Shown one piece after another: positions 1 to 7,761 of a stretch of 64,000 nucleotides of DNA (position 1 is its first letter; the number at the start of each line of letters is the position of its first letter). The translations under genes were made by a program, and so were the position numbers. The DNA is from Paracoccaceae bacterium (GTDB lineage: Bacteria; Pseudomonadota; Alphaproteobacteria; Rhodobacterales; Rhodobacteraceae), in NCBI GenBank assembly GCA_030066905.1, contig JASJAR010000003.1, positions 62,001-126,000 of the forward strand, written 5' to 3'. Under the pieces are notes generated by a model. That model saw nothing but the letters and a program-made list of their open reading frames with translations. It searched no databases and was not told the DNA's origin.

Positions 1-2
1 CC

Positions 3-497
3 ATCGACGGCTCCGACCCCGGCGCCCGGGCGCTCGATGCCGCCATCGATCTTGCGGTGAAGTACAGCGCCCGGCTCGACATCCTCCATGTCCGGATGCA
101 CGGGCGGCCCGTCGAGGAGCTCGAACGGATGGCCGAGGTCGAGCATATCGTGGCCCATGTCGCCCCGAAGGCTTTGCCCTCTTCCCTGCCCAACGCCTCG
201 ACAATGGCCGACCTTCTGGCCCATGCCGAACATGAGGCCCGCGTTGTCTCCGAAATCGCCGACCGGCTGCTCGACGCTGCCAGGCAGAACGCCCATGCCG
301 CCGGGGCGAGGGACGTCGGGATCAAGAGCGCGGGCGGCGATTACGCCGATGCGATCCTCGATACGGCCAGGGACAAGGGCACCGATCTCATCGTCATGGG
401 CCGGCGCGGCCTTGGCCGGGTTCGGTCGATGCTGGTCGGCAGCGTGTCGAACAAAGTCGTCCAGGAAGCGGAAACGGCGGTGTTGCTGGTCCACTGA
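3..497 (+). CDS. Universal stress protein (UspA family), 5' end outside window
   Basis: The open frame runs in from the left edge and ends at TGA 495-497, so the N-terminus (first beta strand) is missing. The first visible residues, IDGSDPGARALDAAIDLA, are the usual Usp start region, so only a few residues are lost; the GTG at 57 is internal and not the true start. Near the C-terminus the G-2X-G-9X-G-S signature of ATP-binding Usp proteins is intact (GRRGLG, then VGSVS), followed by the final strand TAVLLVH. By family knowledge this is a cytoplasmic single-domain stress protein that binds ATP. The next gene encodes a cold-shock protein on the same strand, about 200 bp downstream, so a shared transcript is possible but not shown. 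Confidence 0.93.
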   Translation: MDGSDPGARALDAAIDLAVKYSARLDILHVRMHGRPVEELERMAEVEHIVAHVAPKALPSSLPNASTMADLLAHAEHEARVVSEIADRLLDAARQNAHAAGARDVGIKSAGGDYADAILDTARDKGTDLIVMGRRGLGRVRSMLVGSVSNKVVQEAETAVLLVH

Positions 498-701
498 CCC
501 GCCGAGCCGCCGCCACCGTGGCTCGGATGGTGCGCACAATTGCGATGGCTCTGTGCCGCCCCTTGCCGGAGGGCCGCAATCGGCGTATGGATTGCCCCGC
601 TATCTTTCTATCGACCACTGTCTCCCTCACCGGCCCAGTCTCGATCTAGACAGCCGGGCCGCTGCACTTCCGCGAGCGGCGCATATTCAAGGAGACACGG
701 C

Positions 702-908
702 ATGGCCACTGGCACCGTGAAATGGTTCAACACCACCAAAGGCTACGGCTTCATCGCGCCTGATGCAGGCGGCAAGGACGTTTTCGTTCATATTTCCGGC
801 GTCGAACGCTCCGGCCTCACCGGCCTCGCCGACAACCAGAAAGTGACCTACGACGTCGAAGCCGGCCGCGACGGCCGCGAGAGCGCGGTGAACATCGCGC
901 TCGCCTGA
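702..908 (+). CDS. cspA: Cold-shock domain protein (CspA family)
   Basis: A 68-residue protein made only of a cold-shock domain: OB-fold nucleic-acid chaperone that binds single-stranded RNA/DNA. Both RNP motifs are visible, GYGFIAP (RNP1, K-G-Y-G-F-I) and DVFVHIS (RNP2, D-V-F-V-H). The ATG at 702 was chosen because AAGGAGA lies at 689-694 and the protein then begins MATGTVKWF, the standard Csp start; a longer upstream reading of the frame is not credible. The gene has about 200 bp of upstream non-coding sequence, room for a long 5' leader as is common for csp genes, and a hairpin directly after the stop. Which of several csp paralogues it is cannot be told from the sequence. Confidence 0.95.
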   Translation: MATGTVKWFNTTKGYGFIAPDAGGKDVFVHISGVERSGLTGLADNQKVTYDVEAGRDGRESAVNIALA

Positions 909-917
909 CGTCGAGGC

Positions 918-940
918 GGGGGCGCGGATAGCGCCCCCTT
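918..940 (+). terminator. Hairpin terminator after the cold-shock gene
   Basis: A perfect 8-bp GC stem (GGGGGCGC at 918-925, GCGCCCCC at 931-938) encloses a 5-base loop, ten bases after the csp stop codon. The T tract is very short (TT), so termination may be partial. Confidence 0.6.
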
Positions 941-1220
941 GCCACAACGCGCGCGCCGCCCATCGATCCGATCTGACAAGCGGTTCCGAGCCGGTGGACG
1001 CCGAACCCGAACCGGGGCGGTTTCGCCACTCACGCACCGTGGCATGCGACGCCGGGCTTCGGGGACGTCCCTGCCGGACCCTGTGCCTGTCGAAGACCGG
1101 CCGCCCGGGCTTAGGCATCCGAACGGCGGTTTCACCGCATCCTGGCGCAGGATCCGGTGCGGCAGACAGCCCACCCAATTCCTCCGCGCGCGGGTCCACC
1201 CCTGGGGTGGGCGAGCTATC
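941..1220. other. Gene-free stretch between convergent genes
   Basis: This 280-bp interval separates the csp terminator from the 3' end of the ParA-type gene. I see no start codon with a ribosome site, no tRNA-like motif and no credible protein in either orientation. The base composition stays GC-rich. Confidence 0.5.
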
Positions 1221-1853
1221 CTACAGATCGATCGCCTTTGACACCTCGCGCGCCAGCGCGGAGATTTCCGCCGTCCAGACGCCCTTGGCGCGCTCCAGCA
1301 CACCGCGGCCATGGCCCAGCGTGTCGGCATAGGCCACCCGTTGGCCGAGCGCCGTTTCGGCGCGGATCGCGTCGAACTCCTCCACCGAGGCCTCGACCTC
1401 ATCGAGAACCCTGGTGCCGGATTTCACCCGGTTCAGGACGACCATGACAGGCCGGTCCTCGCGCTTGGCCAGTTCGAGGACGCCCTCGGTCGCCCAGACA
1501 TCCACCTGGCTGGCGGCGACCGGAACGATGATCAGGTCGCTTTCTCGCAAAGCCGGCCGCAGGTCGCTGTCGATCTTGGGCGGTGTGTCGATCAGGATCA
1601 CGTCATGGGAGCGCCTGAGCTTGTCGCATTCGTACGTCACGCCCCAGGCCGAGGCTGTGGAAAACTCGATACCGCCTGCGAGGCCGGCGCCATGACGGGT
1701 CATGAACCACCGGCCGAGAGAGCCCTGAGGGTCGGTATCGAGCAGCGCCACCGACATCCCGTCCCTGGCGAAGGCCACAGCCAGGTTGGCCGCGATGGTC
1801 GTCTTGCCCGAGCCTCCCTTCTGCTGCGCGACCGTTATCACCCGTCCTGCCAT
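1221..1853 (-). CDS. ParA/MinD-type P-loop ATPase
   Basis: A 210-residue ParA-family ATPase. The deviant Walker A motif QQKGGSGKTT (about residues 10-19) contains both the signature lysine and the catalytic lysine; the D-T-D-P-Q-G-S motif follows at about residue 39 and Walker B-like VILIDTPP at about 85-92. No N-terminal DNA-binding extension is present, so it belongs to the short ParA class. Family members use ATP-driven dimerisation on DNA or membrane to place plasmids, chromosomes or protein clusters. No parB, parS-like repeats, chemotaxis genes or replication genes are nearby, so it is an orphan and the cargo cannot be predicted. It is convergent with csp. Confidence 0.9.
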   Translation of the reverse strand: MAGRVITVAQQKGGSGKTTIAANLAVAFARDGMSVALLDTDPQGSLGRWFMTRHGAGLAGGIEFSTASAWGVTYECDKLRRSHDVILIDTPPKIDSDLRPALRESDLIIVPVAASQVDVWATEGVLELAKREDRPVMVVLNRVKSGTRVLDEVEASVEEFDAIRAETALGQRVAYADTLGHGRGVLERAKGVWTAEISALAREVSKAIDL

Positions 1854-1907
1854 CTCCGCCCCCTTGGCTCATGCCGCAGTGCAGCGTCGCCCGCACCGGA
1901 CGGGATG

Positions 1908-2522
1908 TCAATCGCGGGGAAAGTCGTTCGCCCTGGAAATGCCGAGCAGCCCGTCGTCCAACGGACGGAGCAGCGCGCGCGCCTCCTCTTCGTTCCCGTC
2001 GAGCCAGCGCGGCACCTCCTCAGGTGCCAGGATCGCCCCCATCCGGTGGTGAATCTCGCGGACGTCCGCGTTGGGCTCGGTGGTGATCGTCGCAACCTGC
2101 GGCAGGCGGCGTCCGCCCGGCGCCTCCCAGACGTCGGTGATCGCCGCAAAGTAAAGCGGCGCTCCGGTCTTCCGCACGATCCTCCAGCGCATCTTGCGGC
2201 CCTTTGGTCCGGTCCATTCGTACCAGCCGTCGGCGGGCACGACCGCCCGCTCCACACCGTCGAAAGCGGACTTGTCGAAAACCGTCTCCGACCTTGCGTT
2301 GACGATTGTCTCCATGACCGGGCGGCCGCGCGCATTCTTCCGGCCCATCGGGATCAGCCCCCAGCGCATCGGTTGAAGCCGACCGTCCTGGGTCAGGACG
2401 CGGATGTCCTCTCCGGGCGCGATGTCGAGGCGCGGGGAGTCGGGGCCGGCGGGATGGAGTTCGGCCGCGAGAGCCGCAGCGATGTCTTCGATCGGCGTCG
2501 TAAGAAAGAAGCGCCCCGGCAT
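1908..2522 (-). CDS. SRAP (YedK/HMCES) family protein lacking catalytic Cys2
   Basis: A 204-residue SOS-response-associated peptidase domain protein. Normal members begin M-C-G-R-F; Cys2, exposed after Met removal, forms a thiazolidine crosslink with abasic sites in single-stranded DNA. Here the codons after the start read CCG GGG CGC, giving M-P-G-R-F, so Cys2 is proline. The other active-site positions are kept: N75 in VNARSET, E102 in GWYEW and H158 in EIHHRMG, although the usual RMP triplet is RMG. The start is fixed by the family alignment and lies 3 bp after the stop of the upstream RidA gene, indicating one transcript. By family knowledge this protein should not form the normal DNA-protein crosslink; it might bind abasic DNA without crosslinking. 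Confidence 0.9.
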   Translation of the reverse strand: MPGRFFLTTPIEDIAAALAAELHPAGPDSPRLDIAPGEDIRVLTQDGRLQPMRWGLIPMGRKNARGRPVMETIVNARSETVFDKSAFDGVERAVVPADGWYEWTGPKGRKMRWRIVRKTGAPLYFAAITDVWEAPGGRRLPQVATITTEPNADVREIHHRMGAILAPEEVPRWLDGNEEEARALLRPLDDGLLGISRANDFPRD

Positions 2523-2525
2523 CGG

Positions 2526-2918
2526 TCAGGCGGGGACGGCCGCGAGCACCTCGACTTCGACGACGAATTCCGGCCGCGTGAAGCCCGAAACGATCACCAG
2601 CGTGGAGGCCGGAAGGCGAGACAGCCCTGCCAGCCAGCGGTCCCGCTCGGCCATGTAGCCCGCCATATGAATGCGGTCGGTGACAAAGGCGTTGATCCGC
2701 ACGACATGTTCCGGGCCCGCGCCGCCGGCCGACAATATCGCCGAGATGTTCTCAAAACATATCCGGGCCTGCGCCGCCGCTTCGTCGGGCACTGTGCCGT
2801 CCGCAGCGAGGCCGAGTTGACCGGATGTGGCGATCAGCCGAGCGCCGGCGGGCACCTCCACCCCGTGGGCGTAGGCGGCGAACGGTGGGGCAATCTCGTC
2901 GGGATTGAGTTCGCGCAT
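2526..2918 (-). CDS. RidA family (YjgF/YER057c/UK114) protein
   Basis: A 130-residue single-domain protein of the Rid family, whose founding members deaminate reactive enamine/imine intermediates from amino-acid metabolism in the cytoplasm. The pattern of SGQLG near the N-terminus, a central VVRINAFVTD strand, and a C-terminal PEFVVEVEVLA strand fits the family fold. The catalytic arginine of true RidA (in R-x-x-V/A-x-V near the C-terminus) is not clearly present: here the segment reads SGFTRPEFVVEVEV, where the Arg lies before the Pro-Glu, so deaminase activity is not certain and an Rid2-7 subgroup is possible. ATG 2918 was chosen because GGAGGT lies 6 bp upstream; the longer open frame upstream has no such signal. 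It lies 3 bp before the SRAP gene. Confidence 0.85.
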   Translation of the reverse strand: MRELNPDEIAPPFAAYAHGVEVPAGARLIATSGQLGLAADGTVPDEAAAQARICFENISAILSAGGAGPEHVVRINAFVTDRIHMAGYMAERDRWLAGLSRLPASTLVIVSGFTRPEFVVEVEVLAAVPA

Positions 2919-3127
2919 CGGAGACCTCCATGTTGCCCGGCAAAGCTGCGCTGCCGACCCTGTGGTTGGCAAGCCCCGAGCGGTCTTGCCCGGAAGGGCG
3001 AAGGCGTCGGGCGCCGGGGCCGCGACAACGGCGCGATGCCTTTCAGCGCTCGTAAACGAAACGGCCCTAGGATTGTTCGAGCTTCGTCGCCAATTGGGGC
3101 GCGACACGCTTTTTGGGGGGTCTGCCG

Positions 3128-3706
3128 GTGCACCGCATAGCTGATCTGAGCCTCGCCGTGATGGCGCTCGTTCTTCTCGCCCCCGTCCTCCTCGCAATCG
3201 CCTTGGCCATCCGGCTTTCCATGGGCGCGCCGGTTCTGTTTCGGCAAGACCGCATCGGGCGCGGGGGCGCGGTGTTCACGATCGTCAAGTTCCGCAGTCT
3301 CGACGACGGTGGGCGGCCGACCGCACTCGGGTCGGTCCTGCGCCGGTTCAGCCTCGATGAATTGCCCGAGTTCTGGAACGTCATCAACGGGGACATGGCA
3401 TTGGTCGGGCCGCGGCCATTGCTGCCGGGCGACCAGCCGCCGGCGGGTAAGCTCCGCGAGGCCCGCCAGTCGCTGTTGCCCGGGGTCACGGGGTGGGCGC
3501 AGGTCCGTGGCAGGAACCGCCTAACCTTCGAGCGGACCTATCGCCTCGACAGTTGGTACAGCGAAAACCGGTCGCTTGCGCTCGATGTCTACATTCTCCT
3601 GCTGACGCTGCCCGTGGTGGCGACGGGACGGGGGGCGTGCGGGCTGGCGACGCGGGCGCAGAGACACCTTCCGGGCAGCGGCCGGCGGATCGAACGCACG
3701 TCCTAG
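3128..3706 (+). CDS. Bacterial sugar transferase (monotopic phosphoglycosyl transferase)
   Basis: A 192-residue small sugar transferase of the WcaJ/PglC C-terminal type, which moves a sugar-1-phosphate from a nucleotide sugar to a polyprenyl phosphate to start glycan synthesis. Residues about 6-32 form the single hydrophobic re-entrant helix (ADLSLAVMALVLLAPVLL). The conserved FRQDRIGRGG, VKFRS, LRRFSLDELPEFWNVINGDMALVGPRP (Asp-Glu catalytic pair inside) and PGVTGWAQVRGRN motifs follow in order. GTG 3128 is preferred over TTG 3113 because GGGGGG lies 7 bp before it and the protein then starts at the usual position. It is a minimal enzyme without the extra N-terminal membrane helices of WcaJ. 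No other polysaccharide gene is adjacent; a phosphomannomutase lies 2.3 kb away. Confidence 0.92.
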   Translation: MHRIADLSLAVMALVLLAPVLLAIALAIRLSMGAPVLFRQDRIGRGGAVFTIVKFRSLDDGGRPTALGSVLRRFSLDELPEFWNVINGDMALVGPRPLLPGDQPPAGKLREARQSLLPGVTGWAQVRGRNRLTFERTYRLDSWYSENRSLALDVYILLLTLPVVATGRGACGLATRAQRHLPGSGRRIERTS

Positions 3707-3816
3707 AAACAGCCGGCCCCGGGTCGGCGACCCCGCCCGCCATCACCGCGCCACGATGTCGTCCCCTGTCCGTCCCGACGGTTCGGGAGGGCGGGCACCA
3801 TGGCACCGATAGAGCC

Positions 3817-5826
3817 CTACGCCGCCGCCGCCCGACCGTCCTGGCCCTGCTGATCGGCAGAGGCAGGGGTGGTGAAGCGTACGACAGTGCCGCGCCCGTT
3901 CTCGTTTCCCCTAAGCGCAATCGTCCCGCCCCAGGCCAAAACGGCGGCGCGGATCATCGACAGGCCGAGCCCCGACCCCGCCACCTCTTCATGGGACCGC
4001 AATTTGAAGAACGGCTCGAAAACCCGTTCCTTGTGTGCCTCGGGGATCCCCGGCCCGTCGTCGGTGACCTCGAACGCCACCTTCGCCCCCTCCCGCAACG
4101 CGCGAACCGTGATACGGCCCCTGTCCCGGTCGTGGTGCTTGATCGCGTTGGAGATGAGGTTGCGCATCACAAGGTCGAACGCCGCCGGCTCGACGCTAAC
4201 GCTGGGGAGGTTCGGCTGGACTGCGACCGAAAAACCGGGCGGGCACTCGATCAGTTCCAGAACCTCCTCGATCCGGTCCGCCGGCAGAATCGAGACCGCC
4301 GTGCCGGCGCCGTCCGCGGCGCGGGCATAAGCCAGAAGATCGCCGATCAGCGTGGCCTGCCGGCGTAACAGCTGGCGGGCCTGATCGATTGTGTCGAGCA
4401 CGCCCTCCGGCGGCGCGGCCGCCCCCCGTGCCAGATCGTCGGCCACCCAGTCGAGGAGCGTCGCCGCCGACGCGGCCGGGGATTTGAGGTCGTGGGCCGC
4501 GACACGCGCGAAGGCTTCGAGCTGGTCGTTGGCGAGCTTGAGCGCGGTCGCGCGGCCGGCCAGCGCCTTGCGGCTTTCCTCAAGCTCGGTGACATCGGTC
4601 TGAACCAGGGCCACCCGCCCGCCGCTGAGCCGGATGCCGCGCCGCGAGAAGACCTGGCCGCTTGGGCCATGGACCGTCGTCTCGGTCGCCTCGCCGCGCC
4701 GCAGGCGATCCACATATGCGCTGATCTGCGCTTCGCGCGTGTCCTCCGCCGCCGGATCGCCGAAATGGCCCGCAGCGCAGGCCTCGCGCAACATGTCGGG
4801 AAGGCGCTTACCCTCGCGTATGCCGCGCGCCTGATCGGGAAAGGCCGCATCGAAGGCGGCATTCGAGGCTTCCGCCCGCAACTCCTCGTCGAAGATCGCA
4901 ATACCTGCCCGCGCGAGATCGAAGGCCTCGACGATGGTTTGGGTACGTGCCGCTTCCCGGCGGCGCGCGCGGTTGACGACCATCTGGATGGTGACCGCGC
5001 CGCCGAGCACCGCGACCACACCCGAAAAGACCCAAAGCAGGGCGCCGAGATTCTTGACAGCCCATTCCCGGGGTGTGAGCGCCACGGGCGCGAACCATCT
5101 GCCGTAGATGGCTTCGATGGTGCCATCGGCCTGGGCGGCTGCTACGAAGGCGTCGAGGTCGGCCACAAGCTCCGGGTCGCCCCGGTCAACCAAGAGCGCA
5201 TTCGGCGCCGAGGCCAGGCCCACGCGGCGTATCGACAGCATCGCCGACAGCCCCGCTGCGCCCGCCACGCGTTCGAGCGCATAGCCTGGCCCGGCCACGG
5301 CATCCACCTCGCCCGACAGAAGAGCGATGAGGCGTTCCGAGATCGTATCGTAGTAAACCGCCGTGACCTCCGGGATGGTCGCCAGAACCCGGTCCGGAAA
5401 CGAACCGGGGCTCACGGCAACCTTCAACCCGTCGAACCGCCGCTCGAACACACCCGGCGGCGGGGGGTCGGCGAACGAAAGCTCCATCACGAATTCCGAG
5501 ATCTGCCGGGTGAACGCCCCCAGCTCGCTGCGCGCCTGGGTAATCGCGAGAAGGACCGTCAGGTCGATCTCACCGTCGGCGAGCGCGGCAATCAATTCGC
5601 CCGGATTGTCGTACCGGACGAAGGTGACCTCGTCTCCCATCGCCCCCGCGGCGGCAGTCACGATATCGACGCCGTATCCGGCGACGCCGCCATCGGGGTT
5701 GTCGAACGAATAGGGCGGGAAGGCGGTGTAGCCGGCCCGGAGGTTCCGCCCCTCCGCCAGGGCCTGTTGTGCTGCCAGGACCAGCCCGACGGCAAGCGCC
5801 ATGGCGTGAAGCATACGAAAGCGCAT
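3817..5826 (-). CDS. Hybrid sensor: periplasmic solute-binding domain, PAS-like region and histidine kinase
   Basis: A 669-residue membrane sensor kinase. A signal peptide (MRFRMLHAMALAVGLVLAAQ) is followed by a SBP_bac_3-like domain (about 27-245; GYTAFPPYSF, GYGVDIV, LTVLLAITQARSE), one transmembrane helix (about 256-282), a PAS-like segment with ASNAAFDAAF, and HisKA/HATPase domains. The H-box is VAAHDLKSP (His about residue 445), the N-box NLISNAIKHH, then DDGPGIP, FEPFFKL and GSGLGLSM. ATG 5826 is preferred over the longer open frame because GGGAGAA precedes it and a signal peptide follows. The architecture resembles BvgS-type sensors but it has no receiver domain and no response regulator gene is adjacent. 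The ligand is probably a small polar solute; this is inference. Confidence 0.92.
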   Translation of the reverse strand: MRFRMLHAMALAVGLVLAAQQALAEGRNLRAGYTAFPPYSFDNPDGGVAGYGVDIVTAAAGAMGDEVTFVRYDNPGELIAALADGEIDLTVLLAITQARSELGAFTRQISEFVMELSFADPPPPGVFERRFDGLKVAVSPGSFPDRVLATIPEVTAVYYDTISERLIALLSGEVDAVAGPGYALERVAGAAGLSAMLSIRRVGLASAPNALLVDRGDPELVADLDAFVAAAQADGTIEAIYGRWFAPVALTPREWAVKNLGALLWVFSGVVAVLGGAVTIQMVVNRARRREAARTQTIVEAFDLARAGIAIFDEELRAEASNAAFDAAFPDQARGIREGKRLPDMLREACAAGHFGDPAAEDTREAQISAYVDRLRRGEATETTVHGPSGQVFSRRGIRLSGGRVALVQTDVTELEESRKALAGRATALKLANDQLEAFARVAAHDLKSPAASAATLLDWVADDLARGAAAPPEGVLDTIDQARQLLRRQATLIGDLLAYARAADGAGTAVSILPADRIEEVLELIECPPGFSVAVQPNLPSVSVEPAAFDLVMRNLISNAIKHHDRDRGRITVRALREGAKVAFEVTDDGPGIPEAHKERVFEPFFKLRSHEEVAGSGLGLSMIRAAVLAWGGTIALRGNENGRGTVVRFTTPASADQQGQDGRAAAA

Positions 5827-5979
5827 CGAATTTCTCCCGAACCGGTCGGACGGGGCGTAACATCGGGAGGCTTTCCAAGCGGTGAAGCCCGGCGGCAGCG
5901 CACCCGGTTGCGTCGTCCGCCTTCGCCTGCAACACCTGCCGGGAGGCCGGGCTTCGGCCCCGTCCTGAGAAAGCGCGCC

Positions 5980-7347
5980 ATGAACCTGTCCTGTTTCAAA
6001 GCCTACGACATCCGCGGCATCCTCGGGGAAACGCTCGACGATGCCATTGCGCGGCGCATCGGGCGCGCGTTTGCCGAAACGGTCGGCCCGGGCGAGGTCG
6101 TTGTCGGCCATGACGCCCGTGCATCGAGCCCCGGGCTCGCCGACGCGCTGATCTCGGGGCTGACCGAGCGCGGGGCTTCGGTGGTCGATATCGGCCTGTG
6201 CGGGACCGAGGAGGTTTATTTTGCCACCGGGCACCGTGCAGCGGCCGGCGGCGTGATGGTCACCGCGTCCCACAACCCGATCGAGTACAACGGAATGAAA
6301 CTCGTCGGCCGCAGCAGCCGCCCGCTCGATCCGGCGACCGAGCTTGCCGCTTTGAAGGCCCGGGCCGAGACGGACGTTTACGCCGAGCGACGCGACCCGG
6401 GGCAGTGTCGCCGCATCGACACGCGCGCCGACTATGCCGATCATGTCGCCGCCCTCGCCGCACCCGGTGCCATCGGGCCGCTAAGGCTCGTTGCCAATGC
6501 CGGGAACGGGACGGCCGGCGCGGCGTTCGACGCGATTGCCGAGCGGCTGTCGGCGGGCGGCGCCCGGCTTGAAATCGTGCGTCAGCATCACGCGCCGGAC
6601 CCCACCTTCCCGAACGGCATCCCGAACCCGCTTCTGCCGGAGAACCAGGGCCAGACCGGTGCCCGTGTCGTCGCCGAGGACGCCGATCTCGGCATTGCCT
6701 GGGACGGCGATTTCGACCGCTGCTTCTTCTTCGACGAAACCGGCGCCATCGTCCCGGGCGAGATCGTCGTGGCGATCCTGGCCGAGGCAGCACTTCGCCT
6801 CGAGCCCGGTGCGGCCATCGTCCATGATCCCCGGGTCACCGGCGCGATCGAGGCGACCATCGAAGCCGCAGCGGGGCGTGCGGTGCCGGCCAAGACCGGC
6901 CACGCCTTTCTCAAAGCGAAGATGCGCGAGACCAACGCGCCCTATGGCGGCGAGATGTCGGCGCATCACTATTTCCGCGAGTTCTTCTATTGCGACAGCG
7001 GCATGATCCCTTGGGTGCTTCTGATCGGCATTCTCTCGGCGCGGCAGGTGCCATTGTCGGAGCTGGTGGCCGACCTTCGCGGGCGTTTTCCGTCCTCGGG
7101 CGAGATCAACTTCAAGGTCGGCGACCCGCAAGCCACGATGGAGCGCGTTGTGAAGGCCCTCGCCGCGGAGGCCCGCGACGTCGACAGGCTCGATGGAGCG
7201 AGCCTGTCGTTCGATCGCTGGCGCATGAACATCCGCGCGTCGAACACCGAACCGCTCCTCAGGCTGAACGTCGAAACCAGGGGCGATGCGGCGCTTCTTG
7301 CCGAAATGGTCACAAAGGTGACCGGGCTGATCGCCGCAGAAGCCTAA
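5980..7347 (+). CDS. Phosphomannomutase/phosphoglucomutase
   Basis: A 455-residue cytoplasmic alpha-D-phosphohexomutase of the AlgC/ManB type, interconverting hexose-6-phosphate and hexose-1-phosphate and so feeding GDP-mannose or UDP-glucose for surface glycans. All four signature loops are present: TASHNP around residue 95 (active-site phosphoserine), DGDFDR near 245 (metal binding), GEMSAHHYF near 325 (sugar specificity) and RASNTEPLLRLN near the C-terminus (phosphate binding). Start ATG 5980 gives the standard N-terminus CFKAYDIRG; only a weak GAGAA stands upstream. It is divergent from the sensor kinase and has its own 150-bp upstream region. The sequence alone does not separate mannose from glucose preference. 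Confidence 0.95.
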   Translation: MNLSCFKAYDIRGILGETLDDAIARRIGRAFAETVGPGEVVVGHDARASSPGLADALISGLTERGASVVDIGLCGTEEVYFATGHRAAAGGVMVTASHNPIEYNGMKLVGRSSRPLDPATELAALKARAETDVYAERRDPGQCRRIDTRADYADHVAALAAPGAIGPLRLVANAGNGTAGAAFDAIAERLSAGGARLEIVRQHHAPDPTFPNGIPNPLLPENQGQTGARVVAEDADLGIAWDGDFDRCFFFDETGAIVPGEIVVAILAEAALRLEPGAAIVHDPRVTGAIEATIEAAAGRAVPAKTGHAFLKAKMRETNAPYGGEMSAHHYFREFFYCDSGMIPWVLLIGILSARQVPLSELVADLRGRFPSSGEINFKVGDPQATMERVVKALAAEARDVDRLDGASLSFDRWRMNIRASNTEPLLRLNVETRGDAALLAEMVTKVTGLIAAEA

Positions 7348-7761
7348 ATTCTGTGGCAAAATTGCGGCGGGCGGTGTTTCCGGCGCGCCGACAGAATTCG
7401 GCGCAATTCCGCCATCGTCGCCGCGCATTAACCAATGAAACAGTTTCCACGGACTGGCCCCGTTTACGCAACGATGCCCGAACCCGAATGCCGCCCTAAA
7501 ATTCACTTAATTCAATACTTTGGTGAGGTCTCGGCGTAAGCCCGCCGAGTGTGGCAAGAACCGGCAACTCTCCGAGCATCGGCGTTAGCCGGAACTTTTT
7601 GTCGCCACATTCCCGACTAGTCTCGGGCGGGAAATTGTCGGTTACCGGGTCCACGGCCCCCCAAAACACTTCACGCCGAGGACGCTGCCGGTTCGAGTTT
7701 GAAGATCAACGAAAGACAGATCGCAGAAGCCTCGGCTCTCTGCGGACAGGAGAGAATTGCC
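7348..7761. other. Long intergenic region upstream of the RTX/LamG protein
   Basis: A 414-bp gap with no credible gene. It includes an 11-bp perfect palindrome GAAACAGTTTC at 7437-7447, an AT-rich patch near 7500-7525 (ATTCACTTAATTCAATACTTT) that could hold the promoter of the downstream gene, and an 8-bp palindrome GACTAGTC near 7614 inside a CCCGA/TCGGG hairpin. The AT-rich patch contrasts with the GC-rich surroundings. Assignment of a promoter is inference. Confidence 0.4.

Noticed and set aside
1311-3140. Long plus-strand open frame (609 codons) across the ParA, SRAP and RidA genes
   Set aside because: It is antisense to three genes with recognisable families. High GC makes such long shadow frames common, and its translation has no domain and no ribosome site.
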